Assembly: GCA_001598975.1 (NCBI GenBank)
Contig: BBXU01002470.1
Span: forward strand, 23,917 to 87,916
Length of the DNA: 64,000 nucleotides
Direction: 5' to 3'
From: Parachlorella kessleri
Lineage: Eukaryota > Chlorophyta > Trebouxiophyceae > Chlorellales > Chlorellaceae
Position numbers and translations under genes: made by a program. The notes below the pieces were generated by a model. The model had not been told where the DNA came from. It saw nothing but the letters and a program-made list of their open reading frames with translations, and searched no databases. Numbering within the stretch: the first letter of the stretch is position 1; every line of letters begins with the position of its first letter. Positions 35,249-45,737 of this stretch are shown here, piece by piece.

Positions 35249-38200
35249 GCCATGCAGAGCTGGAGGCTGGGCCTGGACAAGCGTGCTCTCCATATGGCCA
35301 GGCCAGCAATGGGCAGCAACTTCCAGCAGCTTCCAGTCAGCAGGTGATGGGATATTGACCTTGGCAAATCGCCTGGTATATTTCTATATCAAACTTAGGA
35401 GTCCAGCAGTTTGATTGCTGTAAACTGCTGCCCTAAGTTCTGCTTTGCATCGTGCCACATCCAACTGGCCGCACTTTATGCCATCGTTAGGAGGCGTGCT
35501 GGATTATTGCTGAGGTATGTCCGCCTCATCGTCCTGCCTTGCTGCAGCAATACCGAAAAGCATGCAGTGGACCTAGTCACCATTGACGCAGTCTGCATAT
35601 ATCTCACCAGCGATTGGTCCTGCTGCCTGCAGGACTTGCTTTCCCCATCCCTTTGCGAAGAACTCCCAGACGATCCCTTTGCCTCATTGGGATTTGCTGC
35701 TGGCGCCACTGACAGCCTGCAGGCGAATCTGCAGGCCCTGGCGGCAGAAGTAAGATTTGGGCATTGAGCTGCATGGTTTGCTAACTGGCATATTTGGGAA
35801 CCTGCCATCAAGACTGGTGTGTGCCGCCTGGCTATGTGCCCGTATGTGTAGGCGTACACCTGCCTTCCAGAATAGCATGGTTGCTGTTATCAAGGTGTAA
35901 GGCACATTTCTGACATCAGCTGTCGGAAGGGGCGCCAAAGCGCTGCCAAATGTGCTAAGGTGCAGGGGGAGCATGCCCCAGCATCCAGCCAAGCCCACAG
36001 CAAGCGTGGGTGGGAGACAGATCCTTCACAGGATGCCGGTGCAGGCAAGGTATGCTGGCTGTCGACTGCCTTACTGCATGCAGCTTATCTGATGCAGACC
36101 ATGGCCACGGTAACCCAGCGCTGAACCCGCACCGGCAAGCTTCGACTGTGCGGGTCAGGTTCAACTTGCGCTGGATTGCCTTTTGGGTCCAGTGCCCATC
36201 TTATTCCTTTTGTATAGGTTAGTAAGCGAAGGGAGGCTGAGATGGAGCTGATACCCATCCCGGAAGGGGTGACAGTGGGGGGTATTCTGGGCCCGTCAGG
36301 CAGCCGTGTACAAGCCATCAGGCACATCTCAGGTGGGTGTTTGCTGCCTTGAACAGAGCAATATCAAGACTGTTAGGGGTTGAAATACGAGGCTCTGTAT
36401 CCACAGAAGCTGCTGAATGCTGCTTTTAGGGCATTGCTCTTCTAAAACGCCTCAGGTCTGTGCCCTGTTGCAAAGGAAGTTGATACTTGCATGTGCAGGT
36501 GCAGGACTGCATGTGTGTCCGGCTGATAACACCGTCAAAATAGTAGGGAGCGCAGGGCAGAGGAAGGAGGCGATTGACAAGCTTGGGGATTTATTCCATG
36601 GCTTGCAGTTATCGAGTGAGCTTTGATCTATAGGCGTGGCCTGCACTACGCTAGGGACTGGGGGTGGAGGTGACCTGCACAATCGTGCCACTGTCACAGC
36701 TAGCATTGCAACGGAAAATGTGCAACCTGCACATTGTGGGATGTTTGGTCCACTGCAAAGGAGATGCCTAGTGCCGCCGGTAGGCATCCTGTGCACTGCA
36801 GTTGCAAGTTGCAATGCAGCCCTGGCATCCCATAGACTGGGCCTCCTATCGGATGCTGTAGGCGCAAAGGCCATACGGCGGCCAAAGCGTGCAGTGGTTG
36901 TGCTACCTCCAAGCCTGGACAACGGCGTACGCTTCCTGCGCCTAGAAGACTATGGTGGGGACTTGGAACCTTGTTTTTAGCGACTGCCTGCAGTCCGCTG
37001 TGGCTCACCCTGACCCGGCCATGTCGAACCAGTGTGGCATTAGCATGCTCCAGACTTGCCGAGGACACAGGCTATCTGTCACAGGTGTCATTGCAATGTC
37101 GTACCTGGGTGTATGTATGCGGCTGCATATCCGGCCTTATATACAAGCTTCCTTCTGATGAGAGATCAGACCTTTTGCTGCCATGCCCAGGGCCAGCATC
37201 CATGCTGAGAGCACTGGGGGCAGATCTGCCCTACTATGAGCTCCAACCAGCCGAGTGTCCTAGTGGCCTGGCAGAGACCCAGGCAAATGCAGCCTGCGGC
37301 CTATCCCAGGTGACAGTTGCATGCAGTTGTATGGATTTGCTGAAGGAATGTAAAGCTTTCAGCTTCACTCCAGAGTCTGCGTTGAGAATCTTGGAAGGTT
37401 TCTTCAGTAGCGCAATGGTGATCCGTGGGTCTGTCTCTGACATCCATCAGGCTTCTCATACTGCAGGCAATTTTTGTACCTCACGCACAAGAGCACAGGG
37501 TCTTGCAAGACCTTCTGCGAACAGCTGCTGACTGCAAATGTGGAGGCGTGATGAAGCTGCGCTTCCAATTTGGTAAGTTTTGCTGCGTTGGGTACTGCTC
37601 TGCAGATGGTTGCAAACTTTTTAGGTCTGTATCGCATGCACTCATTCAAGCGACTTGAGACCTCTGCAACATAGTTGCTGGTCCCAATATTTTGCCAGCC
37701 AACGGAGGTGGAACGACGTGTGATTCATTTCTGCAGGTCGCCAGGCTTTCTGTGACTCCAAACGGCCTGCAGACATTCCATTGAACGTGCTGGGCCCTCT
37801 GTCAGTAGTAAGGCTCGGTGTGAGTACATCCTAACATAATAACCTGCCTGAGCATGCTGCGATCTGTTCTACCTGTTGTGTACTCTGCGCCATGTCAGTC
37901 GATATGCGTATCCTTGCCAATTTAGGCAGCGTCTGATCAGGGATCACAAAAAGAGTAGGCTGCATGAGTGTGCCAGTGGTATTGGCTCAGCACATTAAGT
38001 CATCAAGTATGCAGGAGTTGAGGGTGCCATACAACATGAGGCCGTACTTCCTTACCATAATCCCTGCGGGCAACATGGACAAAGGGAAGTCTGCGCTTGC
38101 CTCTCTGGGGTTCAGCCCAGCGACTCAGGGCCAGGCCACTGTGTCCCTGCACCTCAGCGGCAAGCCGAATGGTCCCTGCTTTGGCACGCGTATTGTGATC

Positions 38201-39820
38201 AGCTTTGACCACGACCAGAGGTGAGTGCCAAGCTTGACCCTAGGGAAGGGAGAAGCTTCGCTGCAAGCTTCATTGCAAGCGGAGCTGTCACACATGTGAA
38301 CCTCTGATGTTGTCCTTGGCTGCTGCTGCTACTGCTGCTGCTTCCCAAGCTCTAGCTTGCAGATTTGGCTACCCCTACTTTGTGCGTAAAGTAGTTAAGT
38401 GGCCAGCTTCCCTTCTGCACGCGCAGTAGCACACCTGCTCTGAAGCCGCGCAAGGTGAAGACTGCCAACGAGAAGCCCTACTTTGTTGCTTTTCTTAACA
38501 CCGATGGCCTCTCAGATTTCAGGGTCAAACTGCTAAGCCACACTGTCTTTCAGCGGGTGAGGTCCTTGCTCAAAGCCGTGTTCATTGCACTGCTTGCGGT
38601 CAAGATGCTAAGGCAAGCTGTCTTAAGATGATTGTGTGTTCCATGCCTTGAGGTATATGTACCTCAATGCCTGCAGTTCTGTTCATGCACTGATCCTTGC
38701 ACACACATGGCTTATCTCTCTTGTGGTTGTTAAGGGCCCCCCTGCTGCTAAATATGCTCAGATTTCTCCTCCGAGTAGAAGGGTCCAGTACCAGGGTTGC
38801 CTCAGTCGTACTTCCTCTGTGCCAATGTCCCAGCCGCCACCAAATGAGGCAGCGACAAGTGAGCCTCAAGAGCACCAGCACCTGCTGCAGCTGTGGGAGG
38901 TTGCAAGCTCCTGTCGGCTTGAGGGCGGCACTGTGAAGTTGGACCCAAGGTAAGCATGAGATGTGTATGTAGCACCCCGTCACATGTCTGTGCGTCCTGG
39001 CAGCTCGGATAACATAAGACCCCTTAGCTGAGCCCCGCACATGTGGGGCTCAGCCGTTGGAGGATCAGCTACAGTGTTTGAGCCCAAGTCTAGCTCCACT
39101 GTCATGCGTGTGGCTGCATTCAGTTTGACACCACTGACGTCAGGTTGTTGAATGGAGTAGAAACATCCTTGTTGCAGATATACTGACGTCTGGCTCACAG
39201 ACACTGTCCGCTTCAAGGAGGGCAAGGAGAGGTTCCTACGGTCCTACCAGGTGGGTGGGCCAGTTGGGTGTAACAGGCTTCCTGGCGTTGATGTTTATAG
39301 CGCCGCCATGTGCCGCACTGCAGATGGGTGGGGAGGGGTTCAGGCAAACCCAACTGCCATCTGTCAGCACCCAAACTCTTTCCGCACCTGCAGGTGGGCT
39401 CAGGGGAGGTGAGGCTGCAAGTGACAGCCAACCCAGTGCAGCAGGATGGCGTGACCCACTACGAACTCTGTGGCTCCTGCCCCACCCTAGATGCTGCTTT
39501 GAAGCAGCAGCGGGCGGCCAGCACCGGTGGCAACACCAGAGCGGCGGTGAGTGCTGGTGAGGGCTGGCAGGGGCCCTCACTGGCAGAGTGCCTTCATGTA
39601 GTGGTGTGGTTTTGCCGGGAGCTGCGCCAGTTGCTGCCTCCTGGTGGGTAGCAAACCTCGCGGCAGTGACCCTGTCCTGTGTGGGGCACAAGTCCAGGAA
39701 GAGCAGCACAGCTTCCCGATGGAGGCTGATAGGTTGGATTGCCTACAGCAGACTGTGCACCTGTCGTACGAATTCCGGGGCTTGCAGGGCGCGGTGCGCG
39801 AGAAGGACTTGGGTGTATAG
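33240..39820 (+). CDS. KH-domain protein of about 1070 aa, otherwise unrecognised
   Basis: Probable single-stranded RNA-binding protein. Seventeen exons join in phase: 33240-33581, 33749-34015, 34239-34573, 34818-35343, 35633-35749, 36218-36332, 36499-36615, 36862-36954, 37170-37309, 37467-37572, 37737-37817, 37941-38220, 38427-38556, 38735-38949 (AAG acceptor; 38804 is an alternative start), 39178-39250, 39394-39546, 39698-39820. The KH core spans exons 6-7: LIPIPEGVTVGGILGPSG (GPSG is the GxxG loop), SRVQAIRHISGAGLHVCPAD, then VKIVGS and a helix. Upstream are a charged helical stretch and 21 Gln residues (35185-35247). The roughly 500 residues after the KH domain are not low-complexity and probably fold, but match no family I know. 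ATG at 33240 is preceded by an in-frame stop. Confidence 0.75.
35185..35247 (+). repeat. CAG21 microsatellite coding polyglutamine
   Basis: Twenty-one uninterrupted CAG codons in exon 4 of the KH-domain gene. This is the longest pure triplet run in the window. Confidence 0.95.
39027..39054. repeat. Perfect 10-bp-arm hairpin in a KH-gene intron
   Basis: GCTGAGCCCC and GGGGCTCAGC flank an 8-nt loop within the intron between exons 14 and 15. The transcript would form a stable GC-rich stem. No known role. Confidence 0.7.
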
Positions 39821-40687
39821 CGCAACTCCTGGCAAACCAAGGCTGCTGGTTCAACTCAGGCTGCAGAGCAGGGTTCAAGCTGTCATAGCAGGCTATGCTT
39901 TACTGACAATTTATATTCAAGTTGCCACAAGAGGGACAGGGTAAGGCTTGACAGAAGTGAGGGCAGGGAGTTCGACGCACTGCTCATGACAAATCGTGGG
40001 TACTCAGCTCTGTGTGAAGAAAGCAAACGGTGCATACACCGTTGGTTACTGCCTCAGCGGTTATTCCCTGCCTCTGTGCTTGCAGCCTGATCCATCCTTT
40101 CCGATTCTGCCTGCTCACTGACACAGCTGGCACCCGCCACACTGCTGTCTGACCCCTTCCTGTCACGTGCACCTCTATCTTCAATGGTGTGTTTTGTAGC
40201 CTGAAAATTGTATGACAAGATGAAGATTAGTAATGCACAACACGCACTTCCTTGCTGACGCAAATGATAGTGCCATCCCACCGAGTTACCCCCAGGTCCA
40301 TCCCTTCCCCAGGTAACCTCGGTGTATAATTCCGTTTATAGGTTACCACAGCCCAAGCTCACCCCAGGTACACCCCTCCCGCTACCTTTCTAAGCGTACA
40401 CGGTTGTGTTACTGCTAGTGTGTTTGCAGCTTGTCTCCCCTCCCTAATTCTGCCTGCTTTTTGACGCAGCTGGCACCCGCCACAATGCTGTCTGACCCCT
40501 TCCTGTCACATGCATTTCCATCTTAAATGATAGTGGCAACTGCCATTTGCCGGCAATTTGGTGAGCAAGGTTGCTTGGCTAATAATACACTCACTGAGCA
40601 ATATACCGCATGCCGCCTCTCACAACCGCTTTTGGCTAGCAAGGCCACAAATAGGTTGGGGACATTGTACATTCCCCTGCCTGCAGT
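39821..40687. other. Convergent intergenic region with a direct repeat
   Basis: The region lies between the KH gene (+) and the degraded Sel1 copy (-). It holds a direct repeat of about 77 bp (40104-40180 and 40447-40523) and an imperfect palindrome near 40282-40325 (CACCGAGTTACC / GGTAACCTCGGTG). No exon series was found. Confidence 0.5.
40104..40523. repeat. Direct repeat pair of about 77 bp, 343 bp apart
   Basis: Segments 40104-40180 and 40447-40523 share most bases, including a long identical core (CAGCTGGCACCCGCCACA, then CTGTCTGACCCCTTCC). The origin is unknown; they may be ends of a short element or a local duplication. Confidence 0.7.
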
Positions 40688-43231
40688 CTACAGTCCCGGC
40701 AGGTGCAGCTGCTCAAACTGCTGCTTCAGCATGGCCAGCTCCTGAAGCTCATCCCTGTTTTCCGCCTCCCGGAACAACTGTGCTGCCTGGGCCACATCCC
40801 GCGGCACCCCACACCCCTCCAGGTAACATCTGCGCATGTCATTAACATCCACCAGGTCACTTCCATGCCCTCCGCCAAGAAGTAGCAGGAAATGCAGCCC
40901 ACCAAGCCTTCGCACAGACGGCTGGGCCATCACAGCACACACCATATTATGTGTGAGGCGCGCACGCAGCAGGGCTTTGCATGCTCATCTGAGGCAAATA
41001 AAAAATCCACCGTGCACTAGCTTCGCAGACCGTTATGTGAGCCATGATATAAACCATGACAAAGCCTCGCCCCCGTCTAGAAGTTACCCCAGATCAGACC
41101 GCTCCTCACCTGCCCAGCCACGTGAGTGCAGTGTTTTGCTGGTCCCTCAGGGCATCCATGTAGAGGCCCCCATCATGCACAGCAGCGTCCCTTTCTGCAG
41201 AGGTCAGCGTGTCGAAGGCAGCATCCTGCTGCTGGCTGCGCTCTCGCTGCCGGTCAAGTGCTGCCTTGGACTGGTCCAGCGCCCGGCTGAAGTACTCGTA
41301 GGCTTTGGCAGGGTCATGGCCTGCAGTGAGAGTGCAAGGTGGTGCATGGGAACGGGGGTTCCTGGGGGCAGGTTGCTTTGACAAGGGTATCCATGTGGAT
41401 TTGGACAACCAAGGCCGTGCTATATGCAACGCACCAGGACACTCTAGCCATCAGCAGAGATAAATAACAGGCTACTGCATAGGGGGGCCATGAGGGCTGG
41501 CCAGCACCTTACATACTCAGTCGAGAAACCTGACCTCTCTCCCACAGAGACAAAAGCCGAGTGCCAGGGTGATCAGGAAGCAGCATGCATGTTTTGGCAC
41601 CCAACACGGCAGCGGCGCTTGCAGGCCGTGCAATCTGGTGGGCTGCCGTGTGCTGCGGACCTGTGGGTGGGTCGCCATTGAAATAGTGCACCCCACACTT
41701 GAGGCTTGCTGCTGCGCTGCCCATGCTGGACGCCCTCTGGTACCACTTGAAGGCAGCCTCTGGGTCTCTGGGTACCAAGGAGCCATTGGCTAGGCAATCA
41801 GCTGCCTGCATAGAGTAGCATTGGGCATCGAACTATGCACGACGCCGCAGGCTTTTGCAACCTGTTAAAGAATAATAATGGCATTACCAGCAAGGTAAGG
41901 GTATTCGGCCCATCCCGAAAAGCCCTATCCTGCACCCTCGCTCAACCCCACCACGGGCACTCCCTAACAACCCCCAGCGCAAAAGGGCTGATTTATGGTA
42001 CCTCCCACGGTGTGACCAGAAAGAGACGGGGCTGAGTGTGATAAAAGGGACGCTCTGCAACACAATACGCCGGCGCTGGCCAGTCCATGCTTGAGCCCAT
42101 GCCATAAGTTCTGACTTTTGACAAGAGCTATTTACTTTGACCCCTGCCATGCTTGGGTGCTGCGTTTGTTCTCAGTTCCCAGACTCCATTCTCCCTACAA
42201 GCTGTACAGGGCTTCTGCACCGCGCTCACGAGACGAACAACACCAAGCCCTGAACATCACGTTTATGCACAGCAGTCCTGAGCCCGGCCTCCCTGTGCCC
42301 ACCTGCATGGCGGCATACCTGCTGCCTGCAAGCCCCATCTTTCACCATCCACCGGCCTTGCAGCAGTGCTGCTGCCCAAGGTCGTGTCCAATCACAAATT
42401 ATGAAAGCATGCGCTGCAGGGAGCCTTGCACCAGGTGGGTCGCATCCCTCTTAACTCACACCGCGCCACAGTCACCACCCACCTGCATAGCAGCGGTGCT
42501 GCTGCCCATGTCTGCTCCCAGCTCATGGAGCCCAAACAGCATGCGCTGCAGGGAGCCTTGCACCAGGTGGTACACATCCCAGGTTGCCCTGCTCCAGGCC
42601 TCCTTCTCCTGCTCTCCCACTAGGTGCAGGCAGTCACGCTGGGCGGCCACCACTGCATCGTGGATTCCCTCGAGGATGATTTCTGGCGACTGCGGCGTTG
42701 CTGTGCTGGTGCTGCTGGGGGAGGACCGAGCAGTGGCACTGCCAACAAGCGCTGCTTTGAGCAGCTCGGCATTGATAGCTGTCAGAGCCTCCACGTGGTG
42801 GCTCAGGATGCAGGCCACTTGGCTGACTTGGTCTCCGGTGCGGGGGCTGGCCTCAATTGCTCCGCTTGGCAGGGCTCCGGTAGGTGGGTGTTGCCCTTGT
42901 GCTGCAGCCTTGACTACCCAGGGACCCTGCTGCTGCCGCTTGGGCCAGTTATACCTGGCAGGATGGAACACCCGCTCGGCTGCTTATTGGTTACGGCGTT
43001 ACACTATATGGCAATAAAGGTAAGATCACTGAAGGGGCTCACCTTGCCCTTTGGGTTCTGCATCCTGCTGGTAGAGGGAGTGCAGGCAGCCTTGCCTTGG
43101 CAACTCTGGGGTCGAGCTTTCCCCAGCATCCAAACCTGTAAGGAGGCATCTCTAAACAAATCGGTCACATTCGGGATGCCGAGGTAATAGATAACACCAA
43201 TGGAAACATCCTTGTTCAGCTGATGTGGCAC
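40688..43231 (-). pseudogene. Sel1-repeat protein gene, degraded copy A
   Basis: This is a paralogue of the gene at 45738-47915 in the same orientation. Coding blocks are recognisable: 43231-43046, about 42963-42487, about 41809-41666, 41320-41107 and 40837-40688. They include the Sel1-type pattern AFKWYQRASSMG...GVHYFNGDPP and a second unit CYLEGCGVPRDVAQAAQLF. Two lesions appear against copy B. The start codon is GTG instead of ATG, with no in-frame ATG before an upstream stop. One extra base near 43070 shifts exon 1, so splicing to exon 2 would read a stop at once. The other exons remain open, so the decay is recent or a rearranged start is used. Confidence 0.65.
42361..42580 (-). repeat. 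Internal tandem duplication of an exon end in Sel1 copy A
   Basis: About 90 bp coding the end of exon 2 (42491-42580) is repeated with divergence at 42361-42448, inside the next intron. The same arrangement occurs in copy B (47177 and 47051), so it predates the segmental duplication. Confidence 0.7.
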
Positions 43232-43329
43232 AGCACGATCATGCTGAGCAATACGCGCGCCCTAGACGATCGCCATGCGCGAGGTCAATGCCGACACCAA
43301 ATTTCTGTACTGAGTTTTCTAAATCTGTG

Positions 43330-43971
43330 TCCCCCATGGCGCACTGTGAACCCGCCTTGTTTGACTACCACCTCTACCTCCTGAGCTGGGACCGGTAGTG
43401 GGCGTCTGGGGCGCTGGCCAGCAGATGGATCTGGCGCGGAGTCAGTTGCACCTGTGGGAGCCATACCTGGTGAGCGATTAGATTCGTGCGGCCATATTCA
43501 GTATCAGAAGGTCAAGAAAAAGGGAACGATACTCCACTTGCAATACCTCACTTCGTCAGTATTTTGCTCTACGCAGGCAGCAAGGGAAGCAATGCAGGGC
43601 ATGCCAGCTGGGGTCCTTGCGTGTGGCTACACAGGATGGGAGGTTGGCCCGTGTGAGAGTTAGCATCCAAGAACGGCATTGGATCCTCTCCCCTGCCTTG
43701 CCTACCTAAGGCCCCTCACCTGCTAAGAGCCAGGGTGACCTTCCACAGATCCCCAGCCCAGCAAAACACGCACAGTCCCCAATCAGGTAGCGCGCAGTGC
43801 CGGCGAGGGTGCTGTGCCGCTACCGACCGACTCGGGTCGGACCCAAAGCGAGTGCCGCGCAGCTATCACGAATCGGTATTGCTCGCTTACTTAAACACCG
43901 AGAACACATCCGAACGTTCATCTCTTCATTTCCTTGCTCGCGCATCAATCAGCTCAGCTGCCATCTTCAAG
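43330..43971. other. Intergenic region between Sel1 copy A and the small secreted gene
   Basis: Similarity to the region upstream of Sel1 copy B ends near 43320. From there to 43971 lies the presumed promoter of the secreted gene. No further gene or repeat was seen. Confidence 0.4.
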
Positions 43972-45363
43972 ATGAAGGCTTCGTTCTCCGTCGCACTGCT
44001 CCTGGTGTTCGCGTGTCTCTGTGCGAGGTGAGCGAACTGTAGCAGGATTGAAGTGCACGGGGAAACGTTGCACAGAGCCTGACGCCCACCATCTCTGAAC
44101 CAATCCCCCGGCATTGGTCGACTTAGCCTCTGCCGTGCCCAGTCTTTCAAGCCACCCCCTGATCTGATCTGATCTGCGTTCTTGCAGTGCCAATGGCGCG
44201 TCCACCGCCCAGAGTGAGTTCATCTCGCATTGCCGCCGCCTGCCTTGCATTATTCTTGGCACTGTGCCTCTCCCTGTCTCCAATGGCCGAAGGGCTACTG
44301 CTGCCTTGCTTAAAAGGCGTATTTTCTTTCTGTCTCTCCATCATGCCTCCTGTATTTATCTCGTTGCTGGACAGAGCACCTCAAAACTAAGCCAAATCTG
44401 CTTCCTCCCGCAACCCTTATTCCTGACGCATGCGCAGGCCGCAAGATGCTGCAGACCGGAGCTGTCTGTTGCCTGATTGACAACGGCGACGGCAGCCGTG
44501 CCCAATGCACTCAGACTGAGCCCAACAAGCAGACTGGCAACAACAAGCAGGAGGGCCTCGTCAATGTCCAGGTGTGGGCACTGAGAGGTGCCGCTATAGT
44601 GGTGATTGTGGCCATTGTGCTCCTTGAAGTGCATATCGCGCTGTCCCGCCGCACAGCAGCCTTGCTATGTGTGCATTGGAGCGTTGCTCAAGGCACTTTT
44701 GCTGCAGCTGGATGTCTGCCGACATTGTGCGCTCTTGTCACCAACTTGCTTTGCTTTTCATTGCTGCAGGGCGTGTTCGTCAATGTCGGTTGCATCCAGG
44801 TGGGATGTATACATTGAGTACAGTATGTACGTGACAAGAAAGAGTGGCGGGAGAGCTAGCTGCGTCGGTGTGCAGGTTGATTTATCTTGTTACACTCAAT
44901 CTCTTCATTTAGCAGGTGCTGTGCTTAAACAAGCTTGCTTACAAGGACCTCAGCTAATACAATTTTTCTGTTTGTTCAGGTTCTTGCCACCGTTGACGCA
45001 TGCGTTCAGGTGCGAAAGAAGGGAATGTGGTCAACCTGGGGTAAAGCTGGCCTCAAGCGACAAACATTCCGGCAAAGTTTTCCCTGTAATAAATGAGTGA
45101 GGTGTCACATACAATCTGCCATGCCTTGTGACCCAATTTGCGCTAACATCACATTCATCTGATTCACACCACCTACCTTGCGCATGCTGCAGATTGGAAC
45201 CCTCATTGGCAAAGGCTACTGCCTGCCTGGTGGCGGCACTGTCGCCGACTCGAGCTTGGCTACTGCCATCCTGGGTGATGTTGCAGCTGTGCAGGCGGCG
45301 GGTATTCTTGACACAACCGTCAATACCGTGCAGCAGCTGCTGAATGGTGTGGGTGGCAAGTGA
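43972..45363 (+). CDS. Small secreted cysteine-containing protein
   Basis: Six exons (43972-44027, 44188-44213, 44438-44571, 44770-44799, 44980-45009, 45193-45363) encode 148 aa in phase. The first about 22 residues, MKASFSVALLLVFACLCAS, form a clear signal peptide, so the product is exported or enters the secretory pathway. The mature part has six cysteines: an adjacent pair (AVCCLID), then single ones in AQCTQ, VGCIQ, DACVQ and GYCLP. It ends in a hydrophobic, Ala/Val-rich stretch (DVAAVQAAGILDTTVNTVQQLL). The CC pair followed by GLVNV and VNVGCIQV recalls fungal hydrophobins, but these have eight cysteines, so this is only a resemblance. Two tiny 30-nt exons are supported by phase. The gene sits between the two Sel1 copies. 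Confidence 0.8.
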
Positions 45364-45581
45364 AATAATACCTAACACGGAAGCTGTGAAATTGTGCGCT
45401 CGTTATCTTGCCACGTGCTATTTATGCAAACCAAGAAGTATGCGAATTTGTATAGTCTGCACCTTCATGTGTTAATTAATATTACCTCTCCCTGCCATCC
45501 TAGTCAACAGTGTGCTTTTCAAACCCAGCACCTTTTGACCGATGGAACAATTTTGTGTGTGGCCTCTGGTAACGACTCTGA

Positions 45582-45586
45582 TGTAA
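45582..45586 (+). terminator. TGTAA polyadenylation signal of the small secreted gene
   Basis: Located about 220 nt after the stop codon at 45363, the expected position for a chlorophyte poly(A) signal. Confidence 0.45.
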
Positions 45587-45737
45587 TGATGTTGGATTGT
45601 GCGGTTGGTGAGCTTAGTTGCAAGACCGCACTACACTTGGATGAGGGTACAGATACGACAAGTGAAAACCATTACCTTGCTCTTTGACTTCTGTACCTTG
45701 CTGACTGAGACTTGAACATGCCAAGCTTGCTCCTGGT

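Noticed and set aside
42118..43017. 299-codon plus-strand frame in the Sel1 A region
   Set aside because: The minus strand carries the conserved Sel1 coding blocks in the same place, and copy B supports the minus-strand reading.
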